Source: Craterostigma plantagineum (lineage: Eukaryota > Streptophyta > Magnoliopsida > Lamiales > Linderniaceae). Taken from it: a stretch of 64,000 bases of DNA. A program made the translations under genes and the position numbers. The notes under the pieces were generated by a model. It made no database searches. It had not been told where the DNA came from and worked only from the letters and a program-made list of their open reading frames with translations. Below are positions 1 to 10,458 of this stretch, one piece after another. Each line of letters opens with the position of its first letter. Positions within the stretch are counted from its first letter, which is position 1. The stretch spans positions 1 through 64,000 of the forward strand of contig JAPQWV010001562.1 of NCBI GenBank assembly GCA_027422505.1. Reading direction: 5' to 3'.

Positions 1-1560
1 TGATAAACGCATTTTCATTCGTTTATCTCCATCATTTTCATGTCGAATGTTTGGTTTATGTGAGTTGTCTCATGCATTTATTCATAATTTTTACATATTT
101 TGATGTCAAAGGTTTATGAGGCGATATTTGGGATGAACTGCGTAAACATGGAGCAGAAATTACAATTTTTTAATCAACACGGCCTTCAACAACAGCGCCA
201 TGTCCAGCAGAAATGAGGAGAGAAGAACTCTAGCTTCGGCCTCCCAACATGGTCTGACACACGGCCGTGTTTGTCAGCAGAAAAGAAAACACACTTGCGG
301 CCCTTCAACATGGCCCATACATGGCCGTGTTTATCAACAGTGTTGGGCCTTAAACCTAAGCCCGAATGATACATGGCCGTGTTCGAAGCCATGTTCACCA
401 TGTTTCTACTTAAGCCGCAATTTGAAGCCCTAAGAGGATCTAAGCCGCCACAACTCATTTTCTACCACAAAAAAAACACCTCAAGGACGACTCAAGAACC
501 CTAGAGATCAATCTCAATGATCTCTAGGTGCTAAGTGAAGATTTGAAGCTCATTTACACCGGAGGATCGAACAAAGTACGAGGATAACTTGAGCTCGCTA
601 ATAGGGAAGAATCTATGTATTCTCTGCTTTGTTCCGTATACATTCGTGGCTTCTTCCTTCACTATGAGTAGCTAATCATTTTGTGTGTTTGGGATGAGAA
701 GAACGCTAGATAGCGTCGTAGTTTGGACGTAAAATACTCCGTGAACACATGATATGGCTTTGTATCGTTTATGACAGCTTTTATTCGATTCAATATGTCT
801 ATGTATTGTTTTGAGAATCACATTTGGCATGTCTATGTGTTGGTGTGATGTTTAGTAGACCGTTAAGGGCGAAAGCTAAATGACGGTTCGTTCTATCGTA
901 AACGTTTAGGCGTCGACTATAGGGCGAAAGCAAATAGTCGACCCTCACATTAGATAAACCTACTATATATTCTCGTACCATTTAGGGCGAAAGCTAAGTT
1001 GGAAACGAGTAGGAATTATCGTGACATAGTCATTATCATGTGGTAACGGTATTACAACTTCATCGACGATATCTAGCGGGATTCGTAATCCCAAGCACAT
1101 TCCTTTTATTCAAAGTTACTCTTAATCTTTAGTTGTGTTTTTGATCATTTTTCTGTGTTAGTTAAGTTGTGTGACTTAGTTCAAATTAAAAATCTAAATC
1201 AATTTGTTAGGCTAGATATTGAATTGATTGGTTATTACTAGTAATCGAGATTATTCCTCGTGTTCGATACTCGAATACTCGCTATAGCTATTTTTACAAA
1301 TGATAGGTACACTGCCTATCGCGCGTGGTGATAGTTATAACATATTAGTTTAATTATTACTTGACGTATTTGCACGGACATTTATTTAAAACGTGCACGA
1401 GCACGATCAACATCTAACGTTATGTCGTACTAATTAACACCTTCTATGTGGCATTAATCGATATTTCAGATGTTGATGTGGCATATTGACGCGATTACTA
1501 AAATGCCACAATCTAGAACTTTGTGAGGGGTATTTCGTCCAGCGAGTACCTAATCGGAAG
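1..1560. mobile_element. Ty3/gypsy-like LTR and 3' region (relic, extends left of window)
   Basis: No open reading frame of any length is supported here. The stretch contains four or more copies of the near-palindrome CACGGCCGTG or CATGGCCGTG between 178 and 400. It also has a segment around 660-700 (a tatgagtagctaat core) and a run of regularly spaced stem-loops. From general knowledge these are reminiscent of the untranslated 3' end and LTR of plant Athila/Tat-type Ty3/gypsy elements. No primer-binding site, polypurine tract or second LTR is visible, so the boundaries are only approximate and the left end lies outside the window. The superfamily assignment is an inference; the repeat-like nature is clearer than the class. 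Confidence 0.45.
858..1009 (+). repeat. Three successive stem-loops with a shared loop sequence
   Basis: Three hairpins follow each other at about 858-888, 912-942 and 972-1009. Each presents nearly the same loop, AGGGCGAAAGCTAA (AGGGCGAAAGCAA in the second). The stems differ: hairpin 2 pairs GTCGACTAT (912-920) perfectly with ATAGTCGAC (934-942), hairpin 1 pairs ACCGTTA with TGACGGT, and hairpin 3 pairs CTCGT plus CCA with TGG plus ACGAG. Loop conservation with different but still pairing stems suggests a selected RNA or DNA structure, probably belonging to the surrounding retroelement. Confidence 0.6.
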
Positions 1561-2224
1561 GGAACCTCAACATAAAATTTATCTAACGATTTTATTCATA
1601 AGCAACCAAAAGAAAAAAAAACAACAGATGATATTAACTCAAGGCGCACATAGCATATATGACAATATCACGTTTATTTCCAATTGTGTTTGCGGTTTGC
1701 ATCTGATTCACTCGTTCGATTGAATCACGCGGAGGAACTGCATTCGCCTTAATCTCCAATTCTTCCTAGTCAATTTACAATCTCGAGCTGCTAAAGGTGC
1801 TCGATAGTTTGCCTGAAAGAAACAGTGCAGGATTCTTGAGAGTTTGAAGAGATACCGTGCTGAAGAAGGTTATGGTTGCACAGACATTTTATGCATGTTA
1901 CGAGGTTGAAGAGGGGAGGATGATGTGGGAAGCGGAAGATGGTCGGCGAAGTTGGACGCGAGATAAGGATCAACGAACTAGCAGCAAGAAAGAAGGGGTG
2001 CAAACATTGGACTTTCGCTATTAAGGTAGTTCAACTACCTGGGAACCTTGTTCGTGAACACCGAGGACGGCTACACGGATCGTGTATACGACTCATTTAC
2101 AATGGACCTGTCAGCCCACCTTCTAAGCTAGGAAGTATGACATAGATTGGAACTATCAACATGGTCACACTTACTACCCATGGTGGACGAAGGGTATAAA
2201 AAGGTTTCGATCGATGGTTCAGTT

Positions 2225-2572
2225 GTGAGCTACATGAATACTCATGGGTGACCTTCGTTAAGGATCAATATATATATATATATATAATGCAGAAAACAGT
2301 GTCGGATTTCGTCGGATGGCTTCCGCGCTCGCGTGGGGCCTTTGGGGCCGCCCGCAAAAAGCGTCGAACGCTTGCTCCTTAGGGGCAAATGAGGCACGGC
2401 AGGCCTCTTACCGACCGAGCTTTCCACATCCATGAGATCGAGAGACCGCCGGGCTTGCGATCATCAATTTTCGATCACAAAACTCTTTCCATCCATTAAC
2501 AAAGTAGTTTCTTGGCTTGTTTCAGTTCGTGAGCTACATGAATACTCATGGGGCGACCTTCGTTAAGGATCA
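2225..2572 (+). repeat. Direct repeat, about 43 bp, at 2225-2268 and 2529-2572
   Basis: The stretch beginning GTGAGCTACATGAATACTCA occurs at about 2225 and again at about 2529, ending each time in CGTTAAGGATCA with one small difference in the middle. The roughly 300 bp between the copies contain a TA microsatellite (2267-2286). The repeat flanks the start of the degenerate coding relic to the right and looks like a local duplication footprint. Confidence 0.7.
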
Positions 2573-3330
2573 GACGCTCGATATCCACCATAAATTTGGT
2601 GCTTATCAGAGCAAGCTGAAGTTCTGGAAGGTGAAGTTCTTCCGTCAATCATTGGTCCAGGCAAGACGGAACGAGACCACCGACTGATTGCCGATTTATC
2701 GACTCCGACATGCAAAGTCGCCCACCACTAGGCCATGAAGCTGACGACTTCCTGGATTTTTTGACAACCTAATCTCAAGGATGAGGCAATACATCGAAGA
2801 CGATGCTCCCTTCTTGCCCAAGCACATCGCGTTGCTATCAGATGGTGAGCGCCTCATCTTCATCCAGAATCTGAAGAACTGGGAATATTTTGTGCCGCCC
2901 GTTAAAGTTTGCTGAACGACGATGCTTTATATTGCTCAGCAACAAGAGCTGGTGGCTTGCGCGGTTGCCAATAGACTATTTTGAACACGTCGTCGTGTAG
3001 AATCTACACAAGCAACACTTCACGGTTCCCGGAACTCTAACTATTCAATATGGAACTCCGGCATTTGTTGCTCACTTGCGGACTGTCTACAATGACGGGG
3101 GAGGAATACTTCCATCTATTCCGAGAGGTCATCAGATTGCTATCAGCCGAAGCCTGATTAAAATGTGTAGAAACTTGTCTACGCATCTAGTTGAAGGAAA
3201 ATATTCAGTCCACCTTACGGCCGAAAATGTTGAATCAATGATACTGCAAACATTTGGGAAGGACTTGGTAGAGTTCCAGAGAATCTTAGCTCACCAAGAT
3301 TTGTTGCGGTACTCCTTCGATGGAGCTTAG
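2529..3330 (+). pseudogene. Degenerate coding relic, family not recognised
   Basis: Protein-like sequence is visible in pieces. A first piece at 2529-2680 reads through a segment with KFGAYQSKLKFWKV. The last piece is open from 3001 to the stop at 3330 (110 codons, including TVPGTLTIQYGTPAFVAHL and later VESMILQTFGKDLVEFQR) and directly follows an in-frame TAG at 2998-3000. Several stops and frame changes separate the pieces. No ATG begins the longest piece. I do not recognise the family. It looks like exonic debris of a duplicated gene or a captured host fragment inside repeats, not a working gene. Confidence 0.4.
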
Positions 3331-3599
3331 CAAGAGGAGCGAGATGCATCCGTGGACTAAGATAGCAGTCTTCTACTCTTTATGAACGTCGAGTCTTGCC
3401 ATGTTGAAATTAATCTGTGGGATGCCGTTTTTTATGCTTGCTTTTAGACATTCTTTTGAGCATTTGATTATCTCTTTGTTTTGTATAGATGAAAGATTGG
3501 AACCTATTGTGTTGGCGGTTTTATACGTCATTTGAATTTCTTTGTTGCTTTGATGATAAAATCCACAATTCTTTGTTGTGCTGCCCGCCTGATGAACAA

Positions 3600-3730
3600 G
3601 CAGTTGTGTATAAACCGAAACCTAATTAAATGACGGGGGCGGAATACTTCCATATGTTTCGAGAATCAGCAGATTGCTATCAACCCCTGATAAAATGTGT
3701 AGAACTTGTCTACGCGTCATATATGAGCAC
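3600..3730 (+). repeat. Second, more decayed copy of relic segment 3090-3200
   Basis: The segment starting AATGACGGGGGCGGAATACTTCC at about 3629 matches the relic coding segment at about 3091. The match continues through a shared core near GCAGATTGCTATCA and AAATGTGTAGAACTTGTCTACG, with indels. The copies are about 540 bp apart. A tandem duplication of the relic, followed by decay, explains this. Confidence 0.65.
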
Positions 3731-4678
3731 ATGTTGATGTCTCAAGGAATGCCTGTTCTCTACTAGTTGCCTATGATAAGTAAATATTTATAAATGCTTC
3801 TCTGATTAATTGCACAAAAATCACAACAAATGATGTATTGATTTATGTATAGCCGCCCTAAATTAGGACGGGCATTATTATTTTTCAAACTAAAAAACTT
3901 TAAGTAAGCCGATAGTATAAGCTTGATTGTAAATGCTCCATTTTATTTAAAATATGTGAACATGCTAATAATAATTTAATTAACTTTTATTTTAGGTGGC
4001 CAAGATTATACACGACCACATGATGAATACACCGCGGCCCAACTGTCTCCTTAGCATCGCAATCAAATAAAACAATGTGATCGCTTAAAAGTAATTTTAT
4101 GTCAATACGTTGACATTGTTTTACAAACTTCAAACAATAATGTAATGATAAAGGGCATTATTATTCTGAGTTTATAAATCCGAGTCTATAAACTAGTTAC
4201 ATCGTGATTTTTTAGAGAAAAGAAAGGTAAAATAATTGTAATGATAAAGGGCATTATTTCTTGATTTGTGCTGTGGCGACAAGAATAGAAGCAATTACCA
4301 AGAATGTTAAACTTTTAGGAAGACACACGAATTTTAAATTGATGATCTCACAAATCCATAATCCACCTATTTACGATCACATGTTGACTTACGATGAAAT
4401 CTGTTTTCTTGATATTATAGATTATTATGTACAATCTAAGCTTGCAAACATGAAATTAGTTCTCGTAACATGTCAAATCCACTATCAAAATAAGATATCT
4501 ACAATCTATTTAATTCAAGTAAAGTAGTCGTCTATTGAGATTGCGAAATGCATGGTCAACCGATAATTATTTTTTTTTTCAGAATGTTCTATTTACGTTT
4601 TCGTTGGAGCGTTTATAATAGCTAATACATATTACCAAATAAATGTTAGCAATATCACCAATTTGAAATCGAGTTGAC
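3731..4678. other. Intergenic, AT-rich, no gene seen
   Basis: No supported coding sequence. An open stretch at 4261-4527 has no ATG at its start, a plain AT-driven composition and no recognisable motif, so it is treated as chance. A short direct repeat, TAATGATAAAGGGCATTATT, is present at about 4142 and 4239. Confidence 0.5.
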
Positions 4679-4721
4679 TTCCACGTGGCACATCACATCA
4701 CACGTGGCATGCCACGTGGAA
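4679..4721. promoter_or_regulatory. Palindromic cluster of three G-box/ABRE cores
   Basis: CACGTG occurs at 4682-4687, 4701-4706 and 4713-4718, each followed by or following GGC. The outer two sit in the inverted pair TTCCACGTGGCA (4679-4690) and TGCCACGTGGAA (4710-4721). G-boxes bind bZIP and bHLH factors, and CACGTGGC is the classic ABA-response element core. The cluster is about 470 bp upstream of the TATA box of the RGF-like peptide gene, so it could act on that promoter. It could equally be the terminus of the adjacent MITE. Confidence 0.45.
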
Positions 4722-4737
4722 ATTAGGACCGCTTTGG

Positions 4738-4930
4738 TGGTTTTAGGGCACTCGCCTTTGTCGCTCACACGTAATAATAAGGTTTTTTTGTTAAACACTT
4801 GTTATAATGAAATTCATAGGTATAATGATGTTTACGTGTGTTTTAACACTTGTCGGGGGAGGTGTGACGATTTTCGTTCGTTGGAATACGGAGTGGAATA
4901 CAGAAAGTGAATAGAGGATCTCAAACCGTT
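4738..4930 (-). mobile_element. MITE relic, same family as the element at 47.57-47.81 kb
   Basis: Read on the minus strand, this stretch aligns along most of its length with 47569-47720. Shared blocks include TGTATTCCACTC, CCAACGAACGAAAATCGT, CAAGTGTTAAAACAC and GTAAACATCATTA. The end at about 4927 carries the GAGATC-type terminus of the family. The opposite terminal repeat is not clear, so this copy is probably truncated. Confidence 0.6.
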
Positions 4931-5191
4931 ATTCGAACCATTTTCTGCATGAGTGAATAATTTAAAATTACAAATTCCTATAAACAAACCTATTGTCAAC
5001 CTATAAAATTAGCATAATAAAGTCGGGGAAAAAATGCTAATTAATATACTAAAACCAGGAACCACAAGCCAGTTCGCTCGAAGACACAAGCTAGGGTTTT
5101 AATGTCCCTAGGATTAATCAAAATTCAGACAGGCTCTTGCTTTAATGTATCTCAAGTTTCTTTAATGAAAATTCTTTTCAAAAATACTGTC

Positions 5192-5199
5192 TATAAAAG
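5192..5199 (+). promoter_or_regulatory. TATA box of the RGF-like peptide gene
   Basis: TATAAAAG in the context TGTCTATAAAAGCG, about 300 bp upstream of the start ATG at 5494. The spacing implies a 5' leader of about 270 nt, and no competing gene lies nearby. Confidence 0.55.
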
Positions 5200-5493
5200 C
5201 GAAAGCTCAGTTTTGGCTTATTCTATAGTCTCATCCATCATATAGTGAGAGCAAACAAAACATTAATCCCAAGAGTCATTTAGAGAGAAGATTTTTTCTC
5301 CCATATACAAGTTTCTTCTCTGATACATTTGCATGTTCTGAAAATATAGAGATCGGAGCAGATTCAAGCATCTGAGAATATGCATAATGCATTCATCTCA
5401 TTGAACAGAGACAGCAAGATCTATCATCTGCTAAGATTATTACAACCTAATTAACTGAAAGGAGATCAACATCGTCGTCCTTCTTTCCTTCAA

Positions 5494-5936
5494 ATGTCAA
5501 TCAATTCTTCTTCCCTTGTACTTGTAGTTCTTCTGTGTTGTTCGTACCAAGCTTGTGGTAGTGCTCGAAGTTCGGGTTTTCTCTCAAGGAATCAAACACC
5601 AAGTTTGTCGTTCATGCAATGATCTCTTCGTTTCATAATGGTGATTTATTAACAAGTTCAAGAAGATCAATATTGATATTTATTTTGTTATTCTATGCAG
5701 CAGAGGAAGATCTTCAATCAAACTACAATAGTTTCAAAATGATGATGAAAATTGAAGACAACAATAAGGGACGAAAGTCACTACATCAGTCACAAAGAAA
5801 GGAGAAGAACATCGCATGTCATTACAAGCAATGGTTCCTTGGACGGTTCCCTCACAACAAGAAAAAAGGAGAAAAAGATCCAAATTTTAATTTGGACTAT
5901 TTGCCACCAAAAACACATCCTCCCCACCACAATTGA
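5494..5936 (+). CDS. RGF/GOLVEN/CLEL-type secreted peptide-hormone precursor
   Basis: Two exons, 5494-5602 and 5701-5936, joined by a 98-bp phase-1 intron (GTTTGT...TATGCAG), encode a 114-residue precursor. Residues 1-22 form a signal peptide (hydrophobic core LVLVVLLCC, then small residues). The middle is hydrophilic and Lys/Glu/Asn-rich. The last 13 residues are DYLPPKTHPPHHN, directly before the stop. This is the RGF/GLV/CLEL signature: an Asp-Tyr sulfation site, central prolines and a C-terminal PP-x-HN. Family members are secreted, Tyr-sulfated, proline-hydroxylated peptides perceived by LRR receptor kinases, controlling root meristem size, gravitropism or lateral-root spacing. Precursor length (about 80-160 aa) and C-terminal placement fit. 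CLE and IDA peptides were considered, but both lack the DY start. Both exons are intact. Which paralogue it is cannot be said. Confidence 0.88.
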
Positions 5937-6954
5937 CTTCTCATTGATTTAATTTTCATAATTTAGTCAAAGTCCCTTCAATTAGTTTCCTGGATTTGAG
6001 GATTTGTGTTTTGGGCTCCCTTTTTCTTGATGAACAAGTTGAGTTGTGCGAATGGCGTTTGATTATATGCTCTGAATATGATGTTCGAAATTTTCTTAAA
6101 TGGTCAGATGTAGATATGAAATATGAAGTATGGTTCCTTATGTTAATGTACTTGGATTGTACAGATATTATATGAGAAAACAATCAGGGCTATTGATGAT
6201 CATTTGATGTCCAATTCTTGGGTAGTTTGTTAACCGTAACTACTTAATTTTAGTTACGTTATGGTTCACGGAGTATTTTCTTCAATTTGTCGTCCACATT
6301 ATCGTACTAATTCAATAAGTCTCCACTATATCTTGAGTCCTTACCTTTAGAACAATTAAAACCATTACTTATTGGGCTTGGCCCAACAACAAAAGCTTGT
6401 CTTCCCTTTTCTGTTAGAGAAATGGTCGCTCGACGATTCCATTAGCAGTGAAACACACATATATCTTAAAAAATGGTGTGTTTTTTATTTATAGGTTGAT
6501 TTTGAAATTGTAAGTATGAATCTCTTTCTTTCCAATTTGAGAGTGCAATTTAAAGACATACTGTAAAGGTGATTGTATGGGACTTCTCCAAGCAAGTTCA
6601 ATAACATGTCAAGTAGATGAAAACCTATACGTGTATTTATTACCATGAAGTTACGACAAACTCTCGTGGTGATCTTTATGTTGCTCTATGTTTCCATACT
6701 TAAGAGTTATGATGCATACAGTGCAATATGTTGCATTGATTCTCTAGTAATAGGCATACTTGATGTAATTTTATGTCCAAATTAATAAATAAGAATAACA
6801 TGGACGCAAGTTGAAATCCATAACCACTTAGTTATAACGGAAAGAATAAACTTCAACTCGCTCCAAGGTTGATGTAATAATAACATCGAAACGTACTACA
6901 TATAAAGTCGTTTTGCAGCAACACAACCTTAAGAACCCTAACTTCCAATTTAGG
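5937..6954. other. Intergenic, no gene seen
   Basis: AT-rich 3' flank of the peptide gene. Short open stretches on both strands have no recognisable protein features. Confidence 0.5.
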
Positions 6955-7740
6955 GATCATAAGACAGAAAGCATACATATTAGAGACATAAATTTTTTTA
7001 TGATAAAATCATTACACGGTTGGTGATCTCGAGTGGTTGGACAACCTGCCCAATCTGCATCAGAGAAACCACAAAGATCAAGTGTAGAATCACCCGTTAA
7101 ATGTAACCCGAGATCGATAGTGCCCTTTACATATCGTAAAATGCGACGAACCATTTCATACTAGTGAGAGAAGGTGATTGCAGAGCACCAACAATGCTAC
7201 GGTAGACAGAAAAGGACAAGTCGGGTCTGGTAAGAGTCAAGTATTGTAGAGCACCAACAATGCACGATAGAGAGAGGGGTCGGGGTTAAGGTGGGTAGCA
7301 CTAAAGCCTTTAGTCTTAGTTTCCATTGGGGTATGCATGGTTTGCAATCGAGCATATGCGACTTATCAAGAATTGAATAAGCATAATGAGTTCGAGAAAG
7401 GTATAGCGAATTTTTATCTCGCTTAACTTCAATTCCAAGAAAATGATGAATCGAACCTAAATCCTTCATAGCAAACTCAGAGCGTAAAAGATCGACGAAA
7501 TCATCAAGTAATTTTGAATTGGATCCTGTCAAAAGCATGTCATCAACATAAAGTAGTAAAATTACCGTACCAAGAGAGAAGTACAAAATAAAAGGAGATA
7601 ATCCGCTAGGCTGCAGAAAAACAGTTAGCGAGCAAAAAAGCGCTAAAACGATCATATTACCGTACCATAAAGCGTCTTTTTCAGTTTACAAACATGAGAG
7701 GGCAAGAGTAAATCATGCATACCAGGAGGTTGATCCATGT
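6955..7740 (-). mobile_element. Ty1/copia reverse transcriptase/RNase H relic
   Basis: Minus-strand translation gives copia pol pieces in the correct order. An RT segment (MDQPPG, HVCKLKKTLYG) lies at 7668-7740. The RT catalytic block with LLYVDDML and the downstream FLGIEVKR lies at 7330-7560. An RNase H-linked segment, RILRYVKGT with SDADWAGCPTTR, lies at 7020-7154. A frame break and an internal deletion after KTLYG, plus a short duplication of AGAGCACCAACAATGC (7183 and 7241), show that it is dead. No LTRs are visible at its sides. Confidence 0.9.
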
Positions 7741-9933
7741 AAATATCCCATTTTTGACATCTAATTGCCTAATGTCCCATTTACGAACTAATGCTAAACT
7801 AAGAAAATTAACTGAACAATATTTCTTGAATTGATTCTCTAAAGCCGTAAATCGAGAGTTCTATAACAATATCAATATATAGAGGCTAACACTAAGCTTA
7901 GAAAGGAAAGATATCGTGCTATTAAATGACTATATTAACGGGGGAAGATTGCTCGATGATTTTCCATAATGCAGTGATTGGATCCCAATAAGATCCTTGA
8001 ATTACTCTTCACAATCTCTCTATTTTCGGGAAGGATATTCACAGCTTGACTTTCGTCCTTATCACTCCAATTTCCATCCTTATCACTCCAATTTATGGCG
8101 TCAATATTGTTATTGTATTTAATAATGGCGGGGAGTGAGTACTGTGTGTGTATGCGTGGAGAAGTGTGTTCACTAATATAGTATAACGGATTTAGTTGCA
8201 GGAGAAAGTGAAGTGTGTTTTGCTATGTTTAGAGATGTTTGTCATTATTGATTATTATGCTGCAATAATGAATTTGATTTTGTTATCGGAAAATAAATTA
8301 AACCTTTATTACATGCACACGACAAAGTTACAACATTTGTGTAATTACGTGTCGGCCCAAAAGATGTTTTAAAATAGGTTTGAGATCATGTCACAAAAAA
8401 TGTTGTTTAAAATGACCAAATTTTATAAAATTTAGAGATAATGACCTAAATTTACACAACTGTTATTATACTTCTATACCTGCACATTATTTTGTTATAT
8501 AGTTAAAAATTATATTCTATATATTAAACATTACAAACAATGAATCTCGAATTTATAAGTAACAAACATATAGTTATATTTTAATCACATACATAGAGTC
8601 TGCGAACACGTACTAGTGCGTAATATGTGGGTAGGTTAACCATATAACTAAAGATGTAGTTCGTTTTGGATCCTACGCGGTGGGAAATTCAGAAATATTA
8701 GGCCCATAAATCAATAATTAAGGCCCATAAACAATGGTTTTATACCATATTGGAAATGGTAAATAAAGTCACAATGCAATATAAATTATAATTTCTTTAT
8801 AGATAAGAATGTCAAAATAAATAATTTTAGCACGCACTAACGGGTTTTTAGGTTGAAAAAAAAATGAAGGAAAAATCTTTAGTGACTTGGATCCGTTTGG
8901 TCTCTCCCTTTCTTTCTTGTTAATCTTATCTTAATTGAATTGCTTGCTCCACTAGATAGCTATTGCCCACAACTTTAGAATAATATTGGCTCCTTTTAAT
9001 TAAGTAGGGCCAGCCACTAACCGAAACTTAGTCTACATTTCAAAAGTACAAAATCGTATGTACGGAGAGCGTAATAATTCGTACTTTGGAGTCCTCCAAG
9101 GGACGATGGTCCTTCTGATGTATTTAATTCACATTACTGAAATTACTAATTAAGGAAATGTTATAAAATTGCACGCATGGCTGTAGTCCTATACCATAAA
9201 AATAGGGAAACTAAGGTGACGTATATCTATGCAGTTGAATGGTAAGTTACACGACACGTTAGATAAGTTAAAGGAAGGGTCACTAGATGTTGAAATAATC
9301 AATTCAACACAAACCAAGTACATACGTATCCATTATATATTTTGCGTTGACTACTGACAAATAGCTAGGAAATAATAATAATGAATAGAAAATGATTCTC
9401 CGTCCTATCAATGATAACCTTACAGTTACACCTCACTTGCTACCAAATACATAGGAATTTCCTACGTTCTTGACTTTTTCTATTCCTCCCTTTACCCACA
9501 TTTCAGCTAAGTATGTGACATTTTCAAACTTCTCTCTGTCGTTACGTATTTATATATGCGTGTGTAATATAATTCAATGTCACGCACTTCAATTTCTATC
9601 ATAACTCTTCAAAGTATTCTCTCTGTAATATCATCGTCTTATCACATATCATCATCAATCACCACTGATTGGAGCATAAGGAAAGTTACAATTTTTTCCG
9701 AATGAGTTTCTCTTACACAAAAACTATAAGTGTAAGAAGCAATCATGTTTAACATACCCACCTCACTTTCCGAGTTAGTCTCACTCTTTCCCGTCTAGCC
9801 ATTTCCGTAGCCGACCCTTGGCCATTTTCCGAGAATCTATAAAATTCAGTCATCCAAAAAAAAAGTTTTCAACCTTCATAAATTCGTTGTTTTCCGCTCG
9901 TTTTCTTGAAGGAAAATAAAAACCCTAAAAGAA
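7741..9933. other. Intergenic, no gene seen
   Basis: AT-rich sequence without supported coding sequence. The last 400 bp are probably the promoter and leader of the SAUR gene; no convincing TATA box was singled out. Confidence 0.5.
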
Positions 9934-10458
9934 ATGGTCCGCACGCGCGTATTCCTGCTAAAACGGCGCGTCACAACACTTTTCCGGCGAATATTCCGCG
10001 GAGAAACGCAGCGTCGTCTTACCGGAGGTTGACGACCAGCTCGGCTGGTGAATTCCGGGTAAAACCCATATCAGATCTCATAAAATGGGCGAATCGAGTC
10101 GGGTCAAAGGCCAAGTCAATTCTAGCTGCCAAGAACTGTAATACGGATCTTTGGGATGGATATGCCCGGGTCGGGCCTAACCCGCCCGTGGACGTGCCCA
10201 AGGGTACATGGCGGTTTACGTGGGTCAAAAGGACGGTGAAGGATTGGAGAGGGTTTGGTTCCTATCGTGTACGTTAACCACCCTTTGTTTTGTGACTTGT
10301 TGAAAGAGTCCGAGAAAGAATTCGGGTTTAATTACCAAGGTGGGATTACTATTCCATGTCGGATACCCGAGTTCGAACGGGTCCAAACTCGGATCAAGTC
10401 GGCCCACGAGTGTTCGACCCGTAAGCTGTGGAAGAGATGTATGATTGTAAGAGTTTGA
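9934..10458 (+). CDS. SAUR auxin-responsive protein, frameshifted as assembled
   Basis: The SAUR core is plain: DVPKG, then AVYVGQKDGE, then VPIVYVNHPLF, LLKESEKEFGF, and GGITIPCR with FERVQTRI. SAURs are small intronless early-auxin genes whose products inhibit PP2C-D phosphatases and so activate plasma-membrane proton ATPases and cell expansion. The basic N-terminal extension with KPISDLIKWANRV resembles the longer SAUR36-type members. As written the frame changes near 10010, near 10203 (before ATGGCGGTTTACGTG) and near 10256 (GGTTTGG where the family needs one more T). All fit single missing bases. ATG 9934 is chosen because its frame gives a basic start (MVRTRVFLLKRR). It is either a pseudogene or an intact gene with assembly errors; I favour the latter. 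Confidence 0.75.

Noticed and set aside
870..1000. Regularly spaced repeats resembling a CRISPR array
   Set aside because: Only three short units, embedded in stem-loops, in plant nuclear DNA. No cas genes and no constant-length spacers.
5619..5936. Peptide gene read as a 105-residue protein starting at 5619, or as a CLE/IDA peptide
   Set aside because: Reading upstream through a splice site gives a proper signal peptide. The C-terminus starts with DY and ends PPHHN, which fits RGF/GLV, while CLE and IDA peptides have other cores.
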